DNA from: Simiduia sp. 21SJ11W-1
GTDB taxonomy: Bacteria > Pseudomonadota > Gammaproteobacteria > Pseudomonadales > Cellvibrionaceae
Length of the DNA stretch: 64,000 bases
NCBI RefSeq assembly: GCF_024138675.1
Contig: NZ_CP090959.1
Location: forward strand, 1,519,501-1,583,500
Direction of reading: 5' to 3'
Shown here: one piece after another, positions 1 to 11,078 of the stretch
Layout: each line of letters starts with the position of its first letter
Position numbering within the stretch: position 1 is the first letter of the stretch
Position numbers and translations under genes: made by a program
Notes under the pieces: model-generated
Told to the model about the DNA's origin: nothing
Database searches by the model: none
Seen by the model: the letters and a program-made list of their open reading frames with translations, nothing else

Positions 1-3000
1 CGGCCACTGCTGCTGTTGCAGGCGTTAATGATGGCGCATCCGTTTCCATCACCGGCACTGCGCTAGAAGACGAAACCTTAACTGCGACTGTCAATGATCC
101 AGACGGCGCCAATGGTGCAATTACCTATCAGTGGTTTGCTGATGGCGTGGCCATTGGTGGAGCCACAAATTCGACCTACACGTTGACCGACAGCGAAGTG
201 GGTAAGGCCATCACTGTTCAGGCCACTTATACGGATGACCAGGGCTTCGCCGAATCACCAACATCGGCAGCGACGGCGGCGGTTGCTGGCGTGAATGATG
301 GCGCATCCGTTTCCATCACCGGCACTGCGCTAGAAGACGAAACCTTAACCGCCACTGTGAATGATCCCGATGGCGCCAGTGGCGTGATTAGTTACCAGTG
401 GTACGCCGACGGCGTCGCTATTGGTGGTGCTACCGGCAATACCTACACGCTCACAGATAGCGAAGTAGGCAAAGCCATTACCGTACAGGCCACTTATACG
501 GATGACCAGGGCTTCTCCGAATCTCCGATTTCTGCGGCCACTGCTGCTGTTGCAGGCGTTAATGATGGCGCATCCGTTTCCATCACCGGCACTGCGCTAG
601 AAGACGAAACCTTAACTGCAACCGTCAATGATCCAGACGGCGCCAATGGTGCAATTACCTATCAGTGGTTTGCTGACGGCGTCGCTATTGGTGGTGCTAC
701 CGGCAATACCTACACGCTCACAGATAGCGAAGTAGGCAAAGCCATTACCGTACAGGCCAGTTATACCGATGATCAAGGCTTCGCCGAATCACCAACATCG
801 GTAGCGACGGCGGCGGTTGCGGGCGTGAATGATGGTGCATCCGTTTCCATCACCGGCACGGCGCAGGAAGATGAAGTTCTTACTGCTACAGTCAATGATC
901 CAGACGGTGCGAGTGGGGCAATTACCTATCAGTGGTTTGCCGATGGCGTAGCTATTGGTGGCGCCACTAATGCGACTTACACACTGACCGATGCGGAAGT
1001 GGGTAAAGCCATCACCGTACAGGCCACTTATACCGATGATCAAGGCTTCGCCGAATCTCCGATTTCTGCGGCCACTGCTGCTGTTGCGGGCGTGAATGAT
1101 GGTGCATCCGTTTCCATCACCGGCACGGCGCAGGAAGATGAAGTTCTTACTGCTACAGTCAATGATCCAGACGGTGCGAGTGGGGCAATTACCTATCAGT
1201 GGTTTGCCGATGGCGTAGCTATTGGTGGCGCCACTAATGCGACTTACACACTGACCGATGCGGAAGTGGGTAAAGCCATCACCGTACAGGCCACTTATAC
1301 CGATGATCAAGGCTTCGCCGAATCACCAACCTCTGCGGCCACCTCAGTTGTTGCAGGCGTGAATGATGGTGCATCCGTTTCCATCACCGGCACGGCGCAG
1401 GAAGATGAAGTTCTTACTGCTACAGTCAATGATCCAGACGGTGCGAGTGGGGCAATTACCTATCAGTGGTTTGCCGATGGCGTAGCTATTGGTGGCGCCA
1501 CTAATGCGACTTACACACTGACCGATGCGGAAGTGGGTAAAGCCATCACCGTACAGGCCACTTATACCGATGATCAAGGCTTCGCCGAATCACCAACCTC
1601 TGCGGCCACCTCAGTTGTTGCGGGCGTAAATGACGGTGCCTCAATCAGCATCACTGGCACTGCGCTAGAAGACGAAACCTTAACTGCGACTGTCAATGAT
1701 CCAGACGGTGCGAGTGGGGCAATTACCTATCAGTGGTTTGCCGATGGCGTAGCTATTGGTGGCGCCACTAATGCGACTTACACACTGACCGATGCGGAAG
1801 TGGGTAAAGCCATTACCGTGCAGGCCAGTTACACCGATGATCAAGGCTTCTCCGAATCTCCGATTTCTGCGGCCACTGCTGCTGTTGCGGGCGTGAATGA
1901 TGGTGCATCCGTTTCCATCACCGGCACGGCGCTAGAAGACGAAACCTTAACTGCGACTGTGAATGATCCAGACGGTGCCAATGGTGCAATTACCTATCAG
2001 TGGTTTGCCGATGGCGTAGCTATTGGTGGCGCCACTAATGCGACTTACACACTGACCGATGCGGAAGTGGGTAAAGCCATCACCGTACAGGCCACTTATA
2101 CCGATGACCAGGGCTTCTCCGAATCACCAACATCGGCAGCGACGGCGGCGGTTGCTGGCGTGAATGATGGCGCATCCGTTTCCATCACCGGCACTGCGCT
2201 AGAAGACGAAACCTTAACCGCCACTGTGAATGATCCCGATGGCGCCAGTGGCGTGATTAGTTACCAGTGGTACGCCGACGGCGTCGCTATTGGTGGTGCT
2301 ACCGGCAATACCTACACGCTCACAGATAGCGAAGTAGGCAAAGCCATTACCGTACAGGCCACTTATACGGATGACCAGGGCTTCTCCGAATCTCCGATTT
2401 CTGCGGCCACTGCTGCTGTTGCGGGCGTGAATGATGGTGCATCCGTTTCCATCACCGGCACGGCGCAGGAAGATGAAGTTCTTACTGCTACAGTCAATGA
2501 TCCAGACGGTGCGAGTGGGGCAATTACCTATCAGTGGTTTGCCGATGGCGTAGCTATTGGTGGCGCCACTAATGCGACTTACACACTGACCGATGCGGAA
2601 GTGGGTAAAGCCATCACCGTACAGGCCACTTATACCGATGACCAGGGCTTCTCCGAATCTCCGATTTCTGCGGCCACTGCTGCTGTTGCAGGCGTTAATG
2701 ATGGCGCATCCGTTTCCATCACCGGCACTGCGCTAGAAGACGAAACCTTAACTGCAACCGTCAATGATCCAGACGGCGCCAATGGTGCAATTACCTATCA
2801 GTGGTTTGCTGACGGCGTCGCTATTGGTGGTGCTACCGGCAATACCTACACGCTCACAGATAGCGAAGTAGGCAAAGCCATTACCGTACAGGCCACTTAT
2901 ACGGATGACCAGGGCTTCTCCGAATCTCCGATTTCTGCGGCCACTGCTGCTGTTGCGGGCGTGAATGATGGTGCATCCGTTTCCATCACCGGCACGGCGC

Positions 3001-6000
3001 AGGAAGATGAAGTTCTTACTGCTACAGTCAATGATCCAGACGGTGCGAGTGGGGCAATTACCTATCAGTGGTTTGCCGATGGCGTAGCTATTGGTGGCGC
3101 CACTAATGCGACTTACACACTGACCGATGCGGAAGTGGGTAAAGCCATCACCGTACAGGCCACTTATACCGATGATCAAGGCTTCGCCGAATCACCAACC
3201 TCTGCGGCCACCTCAGTTGTTGCGGGCGTTAATGACGGTGCCTCAATCAGCATCACCGGCACTGCGCTAGAAGACGAAACCTTAACTGCGACTGTCAATG
3301 ATCCAGACGGCGCCAATGGTGCAATTACCTATCAGTGGTTTGCTGATGGCGTGGCCATTGGTGGCGCCACTAATGCGACTTACACACTGACCGACAGCGA
3401 AGTGGGTAAGGCCATCACTGTTCAGGCCACTTATACGGATGACCAGGGCTTCGCCGAATCACCAACATCGGCAGCGACGGCGGCGGTTGCTGGCGTGAAT
3501 GATGGCGCATCCGTTTCCATCACCGGCACTGCGCTAGAAGACGAAACCTTAACCGCCACTGTGAATGATCCCGATGGCGCCAGTGGCGTGATTAGTTACC
3601 AGTGGTACGCCGACGGCGTCGCTATTGGTGGTGCTACCGGCAATACCTACACGCTCACAGATAGCGAAGTAGGCAAAGCCATTACCGTACAGGCCACTTA
3701 TACGGATGACCAGGGCTTCTCCGAATCTCCGATTTCTGCGGCCACTGCTGCTGTTGCGGGCGTGAATGATGGTGCATCCGTTTCCATCACCGGCACGGCG
3801 CAGGAAGATGAAGTTCTTACTGCTACAGTCAATGATCCAGACGGTGCGAGTGGGGCAATTACCTATCAGTGGTTTGCCGATGGCGTAGCTATTGGTGGCG
3901 CCACTAATGCGACTTACACACTGACCGATGCGGAAGTGGGTAAAGCCATCACCGTACAGGCCACTTATACCGATGACCAGGGCTTCTCCGAATCTCCGAT
4001 TTCTGCGGCCACTGCTGCTGTTGCAGGCGTTAATGACGGTGCCTCAATCAGCATCACCGGCACTGCGCTAGAAGACGAAACCTTAACTGCAACCGTCAAT
4101 GATCCAGACGGCGCCAATGGTGCAATTACCTATCAGTGGTTTGCTGACGGCGTCGCTATTGGTGGTGCTACCGGCAATACCTACACGCTCACAGATAGCG
4201 AAGTAGGCAAAGCCATTACCGTACAGGCCAGTTATACCGATGATCAAGGCTTCGCCGAATCACCAACATCGGTAGCGACGGCGGCGGTTGCGGGCGTGAA
4301 TGATGGTGCATCCGTTTCCATCACCGGCACGGCGCAGGAAGATGAAGTTCTTACTGCTACAGTCAATGATCCAGACGGTGCGAGTGGGGCAATTACCTAT
4401 CAGTGGTTTGCCGATGGCGTAGCTATTGGTGGCGCCACTAATGCGACTTACACACTGACCGATGCGGAAGTGGGTAAAGCCATCACCGTACAGGCCACTT
4501 ATACCGATGATCAAGGCTTCGCCGAATCACCAACCTCTGCGGCCACCTCAGTTGTTGCGGGCGTAAATGACGGTGCCTCAATCAGCATCACTGGCACTGC
4601 GCTAGAAGACGAAACCTTAACTGCGACTGTGAATGATCCAGACGGTGCCAATGGTGCAATTACCTATCAGTGGTTTGCCGATGGCGTAGCTATTGGTGGC
4701 GCCACTAATGCGACTTACACACTGACCGATGCGGAAGTGGGTAAAGCCATCACCGTACAGGCCACTTATACCGATGACCAGGGCTTCTCCGAATCTCCGA
4801 TTTCTGCGGCCACTGCTGCTGTTGCAGGCGTGAATGATGGTGCATCCGTTTCCATCACCGGCACGGCGCAGGAAGATGAAGTTCTTACTGCTACAGTCAA
4901 TGATCCAGACGGTGCGAGTGGGGCAATTACCTATCAGTGGTTTGCCGATGGCGTAGCTATTGGTGGCGCCACTAATGCGACTTACACACTGACCGATGCG
5001 GAAGTGGGTAAAGCCATCACCGTACAGGCCACTTATACCGATGATCAAGGCTTCGCCGAATCACCAACCTCTGCGGCCACCTCAGTTGTTGCGGGCGTAA
5101 ATGACGGTGCCTCAATCAGCATCACTGGCACTGCGCTAGAAGACGAAACCTTAACTGCGACTGTCAATGATCCAGACGGTGCGAGTGGGGCAATTACCTA
5201 TCAGTGGTTTGCCGATGGCGTAGCTATTGGTGGCGCCACTAATGCGACTTACACACTGACCGATGCGGAAGTGGGTAAAGCCATCACCGTACAGGCCACT
5301 TATACCGATGACCAGGGCTTCTCCGAATCTCCGATTTCTGCGGCCACTGCTGCTGTTGCAGGCGTTAATGACGGTGCCTCAATCAGCATCACTGGCACTG
5401 CGCTAGAAGACGAAACCTTAACTGCGACTGTGAATGATCCAGACGGTGCCAATGGTGCAATTACCTATCAGTGGTTTGCTGACGGCGTCGCTATTGGTGG
5501 TGCTACCGGCAATACCTACACGCTCACAGATAGCGAAGTAGGCAAAGCCATTACCGTACAGGCCAGTTATACCGATGATCAAGGTTTTGCTGAGTCGCCA
5601 ACCTCTCCCGCAACCAACGCAGTGATTAATATCAACGATGTTCCTGAGCTTGATCTGGACGCCAACGATTCCAGCGGTGCTACAGGGAGTAATTACCAAG
5701 CCACTTTTACGGAAGGTGGTGGATCTGTTCGTATTGCTGATTCTGATGTGGTAATTACTGATCAAGACAATACCCAATTAACATCCGCTCGCGTTCAGGT
5801 CACCAACTTTGAGTCGGGTGACTTGTTAACTGTGGGGGCGCTCCCTAGTGGTATTACGGCGAGTGCCTACAATCCATCAACCGGTGTATTAACACTGAGC
5901 GGCGCTGCAAGCCTTGCGAACTACCAGCAAGCGATTCGTGCTGTTCAATTTACGAATGATGGCTCAGCCAGTGGCGCTGATAAATTGATTCAAGTGTCTG

Positions 6001-9000
6001 TTTTTGACGGAAGTGACTGGAGTAATGTAGCGCAATCTACCATCAATATGGTGTTGATACCTACGGTTTCTGTAGGCGATGTTTCTGTGCAAGAGCCACA
6101 GTCAGGTACAACCACCTTAACCTTTACAATCAATATTGATACTGCGCCTGCGTCTGACCTTAGCTTTACTTATCAAACGGTCAGTGGCTCGGCAACAGGC
6201 GGTGATGACTATGTGAGCGCGGGGCCCGCAACCGCAACAATAGCCGCAGGTACAACCAGTACCACTGTGACTATCACTATTAATAGCGATAGTAATGTGT
6301 TCGAAGGCGATGAGGAGTTTTACCTGAACCTTACGGATTTCAGTGGCTCTGTCAATTTTGCACCCGGCTCTCAACTTATTGCCGGTGGGGTGAAGGCAAC
6401 GGGATCTATTGGTGCAAATAACGGTGCGCCAGTTGCAGAGAATGATAATTACATCACCGGCCAAGATCAGACGTTTACTACTGGCAATGTGCTTGCAAAC
6501 GATACGCTGGTAGATAACGCCAGAATCGCTGGTATTGATGTAAGTACAACAGCTGGTACCGTAATTAACAATGGTGATGGCACCTTTACTTACACGCCTG
6601 CCGCCGGATTTTTAGGTACAGACTCCTTCAGCTACACCCTGATCGACGATGACGGCGAAACAGATATGGCAACTGTAACCATTGACGTATCAAGCGATGT
6701 GGTAACACCGCCTACCGTAGCTAACTTGCAGAGCCTTGATTATGAGGAAAATGCATCACCGGTGAGTTTGTTTGACGGCGTTGCGATTGAAGATTCAGAT
6801 AGTTCAACACTTTCTTCTGTTGTGGTAACCGTTAACGGTTATTTAAATAGCCAGGATGTTATCGATTACCTCACTGCAGGTACAAACGTAACTGCGGTAG
6901 TTGAGCAGGCGGGTTCAAGTTGGCAGTTAACTTTGTCTGGCGGCGCCGATATCGGTGAGTACATCACCGTGCTGGAATCTATAACCTATTTCAATAGTTC
7001 GGAAAATCCATCTTCGTCAACGCGAGCAGTGAGTGTTGAGGTCTTTGACCAGGATTACGCCAATATTTCAAACTCTGCAGCATTTGATTTGCGGGTTATG
7101 CCCGTAAACGATGCACCTACCGTGTTTGATAATGACCGGTTTGTTGTTGAAGGTACGGCCGGTGTGCCTATGAATATACAGGCACCCACAGATGTTGATT
7201 CTGATGATGCTGATTTGATTATTACTGTCACATCTATCCCCGATGTTGCCACAGGCGTTGTGAGTTATGCCGATGGCATTTCAAACCCCGTAGCAGTAGG
7301 TGATCAGCTTACATTGGCGCAATTGACTACTCTGCTGTTTCATGCGGGCGGCTCAGAATCTATAGGCACCTTCACTTATGAAGTGTTTGATGGCGAATTA
7401 ACAGCCGTTGGTACTACCACCTTATCGGTGGGTGCAACACAGCCGGATTTCAATACAGTTTATGAGAGCGGCTTGCCATCCGGCAGCGGAGTGGAAGGGC
7501 AGAGTGCAACGGCTACCGGCAATTTGTTTGCCAATGATGGTTCAGGCGGTGGCACAATTTCCAGTATTGATTTTGACGGTGCAAGCTATACCGCAAGTGG
7601 CGGGGTAATCACCGTCACCACCCCGCTCGGTGTGCTGTCGGTTAACGCCGCGAGCGGCAATTACACCTATCAATTGAATACCGCGAATAACACAGGTGGT
7701 GATGTTGTAGAACAGTTTACCTACAACTTTACTAACGGCGTGCCATTGTCTGATACGTTAGACATAACCATAGTGGATGATGTGCCTATAGCCACCAACG
7801 TGGCCCAAACAGTGCCTGAATCAGAAGAGAAAGTGTTTAATCTGGTGTTTTCACTTGATATCTCGACCAGTATGAATGCGGCTGTTGGGTCTTCGGGAGA
7901 TACCCGTTTATCGTTGGCGAAGCAGGCACTGGTGAGCTTGGCAGAGGAGTATTTTAATCAATCCACCAATGTGACTTTGACGGTACTGTTGTTCGCCAAT
8001 GGTGCGCATAGGCTGGGTACTTTTAGTAGCTTTGAGTTTGCACAAACTGCTATCGAATCCGTTACAGATGTTGTAACTACCTCTTACTCTAATGATTTGG
8101 CCGGCAGCGGTAATCTCACTAACTCCACCAGTTATGTTGATGCACTTACGATGATTCGTCAGGAGCTGACAACCGATTTAGCTACACAGTCGGCAGCTGA
8201 CGGCGTGCAGAATGTTTCGTACTTCTTGTCTGACGGTGCAATAACAGCCGATGGTTCGCCATTGAATATGGGTTATAGAGAGTTTATGACCGACAATGCT
8301 ATTAAATCCTATGGCGTCGGTATTGGTGATGGCTTACCTAGCGATTTAACTGATCTGAACTATGTGCATAATATTGACTCATTGGGTCGCGGGTATGGAA
8401 CTATTGATCCTGCGTTGATCGTTTCGGATGTGTCGCTGCTTCAGTCAGAACTACTGAGTACTGTTCCAACTGCCTTTGGTGGGAACATCACTCAAGAAGG
8501 CACAATTACTCGTGTATCTATGGGAGCCGACGGCGGATATGTTTCCTCAATTGATATCTTGCTGGGTGATCCAGCTGTCTTGCACACTATAAGCTACGAT
8601 GGCGCCGGTTTTAATGTCACGCCGGCCTTGGCATCCGGTTTGGATGTTGAAGGCACTAAGGTTACGCTTAATGCTGATGATGGTTTTGCCTATGGTACTT
8701 TCACCATGGATTTTGCCACGGGTTCCTATTTGTTTATTGCGCCAAACGGTACTGCTGAAGTTAACTTCCAGTTTGATTACACCGTGCTGGATGGCGATGG
8801 AGATTCGGCTACAGCCACAGCCAAATTTAATATCGTCGATGACAAACCCGATGCTCGTGATGATCTGCACACAGCAGGCCATTATGAAGAGTTTGAAGGA
8901 AATGTTGTAACAGGCTTAGGTACAGATGGCGGGCCTGCGCTGGGCTCTGGATTTACCCCCTTTGCTGCGCAAGGCGGCGGTGTAGATAAGGTTGTTGATA

Positions 9001-11057
9001 ATGCCAAGGTTACTTCATTCAGCTACAAAGGGCAGGAGTTCAGCCTGGATTTGGCGCCTATTCAACAGGTTGGCGGCCAATCTGAGAGTGTCACACTTAC
9101 ATCGCAAACCAATATTAATAACGCTAACTTTTCGATTACTGCAACACGTAATAGTGTCGCTGCGAATCTTGCTTTTTCCACAACTGGAAATAGTAAAGGC
9201 GTTGGTGTAGTGGGTGCGGATGATAAGGAAATCGATGCCGGTGAAGTGCTAATCATTAACTGGGATACAGCCAAGTTGCCCTATGGTGCAACAGGGTTGA
9301 TTTTGGAAATGGGTAAAAATTTCGATAACAGTGATCTTGCACAGGTGAAGTTATTTGATGTTAACGGGGTGGAGCTGTCAGGCAGCCCGATTACCCAATA
9401 CGGCACCAATGATCAGATCAATCTCAGTAACTTCGAAGGGATTGCGCGAATTGAGATTACCTCAATTGCGGGTAATGGCTTTACGCTAAACAATATTGCT
9501 TACAGCCCGGTCTATCCTGTCATCTCGGAACCTGATGGTTCCAACGGCACCGGTTTAAGCTGGACGTATGGAGCGGATTTTGATCTGGATGGCAACCAAG
9601 TCAATCAGGTAACCGTAACAGATGCAGACGATGGCTCTGTTTTCATTATGCGCAGCAATGGCTATTACAATTACACGCCTGGTGTGGTTTTGGTAAGCGA
9701 AAGCTTTACTGATAACAGTGCCGATCAGGGCGTTACAGCAACCACAACAGCTAATGGCAATCCGGTAATTACCTATAACGGTGCTAACGGGCTGGGTGTA
9801 AATAGTGATGGCGATGCATGGGACGACAGTGCAGATGCTGGCGACAATATTATTTTGTCTTTCGATACTGCCCGTTATCCGGACGGTGTCGAGGCTATCA
9901 CGCTAGTGTTTGGATTCAACGCAGGCAGCGGCTCTGTGACATTTTATGATAGTGCTAATAATGTATTGGGCACAGTGGCGCTAACAGGATCAAACAGCCA
10001 GACGTTTACCGGCTACTCGGGTGTGAGTCGTTTGGAATTAGATACCGGTGCCGATGGAGACTACAGCATTCAGCAGGTAGATTTCGCGCCCACAACATCT
10101 ACAAGCACCACGACACTGGCGCCTAATCTGATTGAATACACCCTCACAGATTCAGACGGCCAAAGCGACACCGCCCAGCTTGCGCTTTACACTATTGATA
10201 ACCGCATTGCAGGCACCACTGGTAACGATAACATCATGGGCGGTAATCTAAACGATGCAATTACTGGCGGCGCCGGCAACGACACGCTTCACGGTGGCGC
10301 AGGCCACGACAGTATTTCCGGTGGCGATGGGGTAGATACCCTAAGCGGTGGGCTAGGTAACGACTACCTGGCCGGCGGTGCCGGTGATGATGAAGTGTAC
10401 GGCAACGAGGGCGATGATCACCTGGCCGGCGATGCCGGTAACGACCTGATGGATGGCGGTATTGGCGCAGATATCTTGATTGGTGGTGAAGGCGACGATC
10501 GCCTGTTCGGCGGCGCCGATGACGACAAACTCTACGGCGGCACCGGTAACGACCAATTATACGGCGGCTCAGGTAACGATTTGCTGTTGGGCGAAGCCGG
10601 CGACGATCTGCTCAACGGGGGCACCGGTGACGACACCCTTTTCGGTGGCGAAGATCAAGACACCCTGCAAGGCGGAGAGGGCAACGATGTGCTGTTTGGT
10701 GGGCGTGGCGACGACACGCTGACCGGCGGCAACGGCGCAGACACCTTTGCCTGGGCGCGGGGTAATATCGGCACAGACACCGTAACGGATTTCACTGCCT
10801 CAGAAGGGGATGTGCTCGATCTCTCTGATTTGTTGGTGGGTGAAGAAAATGGCAGCATCGAAGAGTTTCTGCAATTTAATTTCGATGAAGCAAGTGGCAA
10901 TACCTATATCAACGTAGATGCCGATGGCGGCACTGCCTTTGAAGTGGGGCAGGTGATTATCTTGCAGGGTGTGGATATCACCGCCGGTAATACGCTAACC
11001 ACCCAGCAGGTGGTGGATAACCTATTGGCCGGTGGTAGCCTGAACCTGGATACCTAA
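1..11057 (+). CDS. Giant RTX adhesin, type I secreted (5' end outside window)
   Basis: The frame is open from base 3, so the N-terminus lies upstream. About 3,684 residues are visible. The order is: 21 tandem 89-residue Ig-like repeats (to about residue 1875); linker modules; a Calx-beta domain (about 2020-2135, core VSVGDVSVQEP); cadherin/Big_9-like domains (NDGTFTYTPAAGFLGTDSFS); a VWA domain (about 2612-2820) with MIDAS motif DISTSMN; about 20 RTX nonapeptides of GGxGxDxLx type (about 3400-3580); and a C-terminal segment of the VCA0849-like type I secretion signal kind (ADTFAW, DTVTDF, LDLSDLL). Family knowledge: such LapA/BapA-like proteins are exported by an ABC/MFP/OMP channel, bind calcium outside the cell and mediate attachment and biofilm formation. 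No secretion genes are in the window. Function as an adhesin is inferred from architecture; ligand unknown. Confidence 0.93.
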   Translation, partial: ATAAVAGVNDGASVSITGTALEDETLTATVNDPDGANGAITYQWFADGVAIGGATNSTYTLTDSEVGKAITVQATYTDDQGFAESPTSAATAAVAGVNDGASVSITGTALEDETLTATVNDPDGASGVISYQWYADGVAIGGATGNTYTLTDSEVGKAITVQATYTDDQGFSESPISAATAAVAGVNDGASVSITGTALEDETLTATVNDPDGANGAITYQWFADGVAIGGATGNTYTLTDSEVGKAITVQASYTDDQGFAESPTSVATAAVAGVNDGASVSITGTAQEDEVLTATVNDPDGASGAITYQWFADGVAIGGATNATYTLTDAEVGKAITVQATYTDDQGFAESPISAATAAVAGVNDGASVSITGTAQEDEVLTATVNDPDGASGAITYQWFADGVAIGGATNATYTLTDAEVGKAITVQATYTDDQGFAESPTSAATSVVAGVNDGASVSITGTAQEDEVLTATVNDPDGASGAITYQWFADGVAIGGATNATYTLTDAEVGKAITVQATYTDDQGFAESPTSAATSVVAGVNDGASISITGTALEDETLTATVNDPDGASGAITYQWFADGVAIGGATNATYTLTDAEVGKAITVQASYTDDQGFSESPISAATAAVAGVNDGASVSITGTALEDETLTATVNDPDGANGAITYQWFADGVAIGGATNATYTLTDAEVGKAITVQATYTDDQGFSESPTSAATAAVAGVNDGASVSITGTALEDETLTATVNDPDGASGVISYQWYADGVAIGGATGNTYTLTDSEVGKAITVQATYTDDQGFSESPISAATAAVAGVNDGASVSITGTAQEDEVLTATVNDPDGASGAITYQWFADGVAIGGATNATYTLTDAEVGKAITVQATYTDDQGFSESPISAATAAVAGVNDGASVSITGTALEDETLTATVNDPDGANGAITYQWFADGVAIGGATGNTYTLTDSEVGKAITVQATYTDDQGFSESPISAATAAVAGVNDGASVSITGTAQEDEVLTATVNDPDGASGAITYQWFADGVAIGGATNATYTLTDAEVGKAITVQATYTDDQGFAESPTSAATSVVAGVNDGASISITGTALEDETLTATVNDPDGANGAITYQWFADGVAIGGATNATYTLTDSEVGKAITVQATYTDDQGFAESPTSAATAAVAGVNDGASVSITGTALEDETLTATVNDPDGASGVISYQWYADGVAIGGATGNTYTLTDSEVGKAITVQATYTDDQGFSESPISAATAAVAGVNDGASVSITGTAQEDEVLTATVNDPDGASGAITYQWFADGVAIGGATNATYTLTDAEVGKAITVQATYTDDQGFSESPISAATAAVAGVNDGASISITGTALEDETLTATVNDPDGANGAITYQWFADGVAIGGATGNTYTLTDSEVGKAITVQASYTDDQGFAESPTSVATAAVAGVNDGASVSITGTAQEDEVLTATVNDPDGASGAITYQWFADGVAIGGATNATYTLTDAEVGKAITVQATYTDDQGFAESPTSAATSVVAGVNDGASISITGTALEDETLTATVNDPDGANGAITYQWFADGVAIGGATNATYTLTDAEVGKAITVQATYTDDQGFSESPISAATAAVAGVNDGASVSITGTAQEDEVLTATVNDPDGASGAITYQWFADGVAIGGATNATYTLTDAEVGKAITVQATYTDDQGFAESPTSAATSVVAGVNDGASISITGTALEDETLTATVNDPDGASGAITYQWFADGVAIGGATNATYTLTDAEVGKAITVQATYTDDQGFSESPISAATAAVAGVNDGASISITGTALEDETLTATVNDPDGANGAITYQWFADGVAIGGATGNTYTLTDSEVGKAITVQASYTDDQGFAESPTSPATNAVININDVPELDLDANDSSGATGSNYQATFTEGGGSVRIADSDVVITDQDNTQLTSARVQVTNFESGDLLTVGALPSGITASAYNPSTGVLTLSGAASLANYQQAIRAVQFTNDGSASGADKLIQVSVFDGSDWSNVAQSTINMVLIPTVSVGDVSVQEPQSGTTTLTFTINIDTAPASDLSFTYQTVSGSATGGDDYVSAGPATATIAAGTTSTTVTITINSDSNVFEGDEEFYLNLTDFSGSVNFAPGSQLIAGGVKATGSIGANNGAPVAENDNYITGQDQTFTTGNVLANDTLVDNARIAGIDVSTTAGTVINNGDGTFTYTPAAGFLGTDSFSYTLIDDDGETDMATVTIDVSSDVVTPPTVANLQSLDYEENASPVSLFDGVAIEDSDSSTLSSVVVTVNGYLNSQDVIDYLTAGTNVTAVVEQAGSSWQLTLSGGADIGEYITVLESITYFNSSENPSSSTRAVSVEVFDQDYANISNSAAFDLRVMPVNDAPTVFDNDRFVVEGTAGVPMNIQAPTDVDSDDADLIITVTSIPDVATGVVSYADGISNPVAVGDQLTLAQLTTLLFHAGGSESIGTFTYEVFDGELTAVGTTTLSVGATQPDFNTVYESGLPSGSGVEGQSATATGNLFANDGSGGGTISSIDFDGASYTASGGVITVTTPLGVLSVNAASGNYTYQLNTANNTGGDVVEQFTYNFTNGVPLSDTLDITIVDDVPIATNVAQTVPESEEKVFNLVFSLDISTSMNAAVGSSGDTRLSLAKQALVSLAEEYFNQSTNVTLTVLLFANGAHRLGTFSSFEFAQTAIESVTDVVTTSYSNDLAGSGNLTNSTSYVDALTMIRQELTTDLATQSAADGVQNVSYFLSDGAITADGSPLNMGYREFMTDNAIKSYGVGIGDGLPSDLTDLNYVHNIDSLGRGYGTIDPALIVSDVSLLQSELLSTVPTAFGGNITQEGTITRVSMGADGGYVSSIDILLGDPAVLHTISYDGAGFNVTPALASGLDVEGTKVTLNADDGFAYGTFTMDFATGSYLFIAPNGTAEVNFQFDYTVLDGDGDSATATAKFNIVDDKPDARDDLHTAGHYEEFEGNVVTGLGTDGGPALGSGFTPFAAQGGGVDKVVDNAKVTSFSYKGQEFSLDLAPIQQVGGQSESVTLTSQTNINNANFSITATRNSVAANLAFSTTGNSKGVGVVGADDKEIDAGEVLIINWDTAKLPYGATGLILEMGKNFDNSDLAQVKLFDVNGVELSGSPITQYGTNDQINLSNFEGIARIEITSIAGNGFTLNNIAYSPVYPVISEPDGSNGTGLSWTYGADFDLDGNQVNQVTVTDADDGSVFIMRSNGYYNYTPGVVLVSESFTDNSADQGVTATTTANGNPVITYNGANGLGVNSDGDAWDDSADAGDNIILSFDTARYPDGVEAITLVFGFNAGSGSVTFYDSANNVLGTVALTGSNSQTFTGYSGVSRLELDTGADGDYSIQQVDFAPTTSTSTTTLAPNLIEYTLTDSDGQSDTAQLALYTIDNRIAGTTGNDNIMGGNLNDAITGGAGNDTLHGGAGHDSISGGDGVDTLSGGLGNDYLAGGAGDDEVYGNEGDDHLAGDAGNDLMDGGIGADILIGGEGDDRLFGGADDDKLYGGTGNDQLYGGSGNDLLLGEAGDDLLNGGTGDDTLFGGEDQDTLQGGEGNDVLFGGRGDDTLTGGNGADTFAWARGNIGTDTVTDFTASEGDVLDLSDLLVGEENGSIEEFLQFNFDEASGNTYINVDADGGTAFEVGQVIILQGVDITAGNTLTTQQVVDNLLAGGSLNLDT
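21..5627 (+). repeat. Tandem array of 21 x 267-bp (89-aa) repeats
   Basis: Landmark codons recur every 267 bp (second base of the Gly codon in NDGAS at 34, 301, 568 and so on to 5374), giving 21 units in phase; the array continues off the left edge. Units are nearly identical in DNA. Variation is confined to a few two-state blocks: LEDET or QEDEV, ANGAITYQWF, SGAITYQWF or SGVISYQWY, GNT, NAT or NST, TDSE or TDAE, FAESPTS or FSESPIS, and AAVA or SVVA. These blocks are shuffled between units. The last unit diverges at its end (SPTSPATNAVI) and leads into unique sequence. Confidence 0.97.
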
Positions 11058-11078
11058 CCTGGCCACTGGGCCGGTAGA

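Noticed and set aside
21-5627. CRISPR-like periodic repeats
   Set aside because: The 267-bp units are coding and in frame throughout with no unique spacers.
789-5777. Antisense open frames of 77-173 codons opposite the adhesin repeats
   Set aside because: They recur with the 267-bp unit and share the same peptide, so they are shadows of the repeat codon pattern. No ribosome sites or homology seen.
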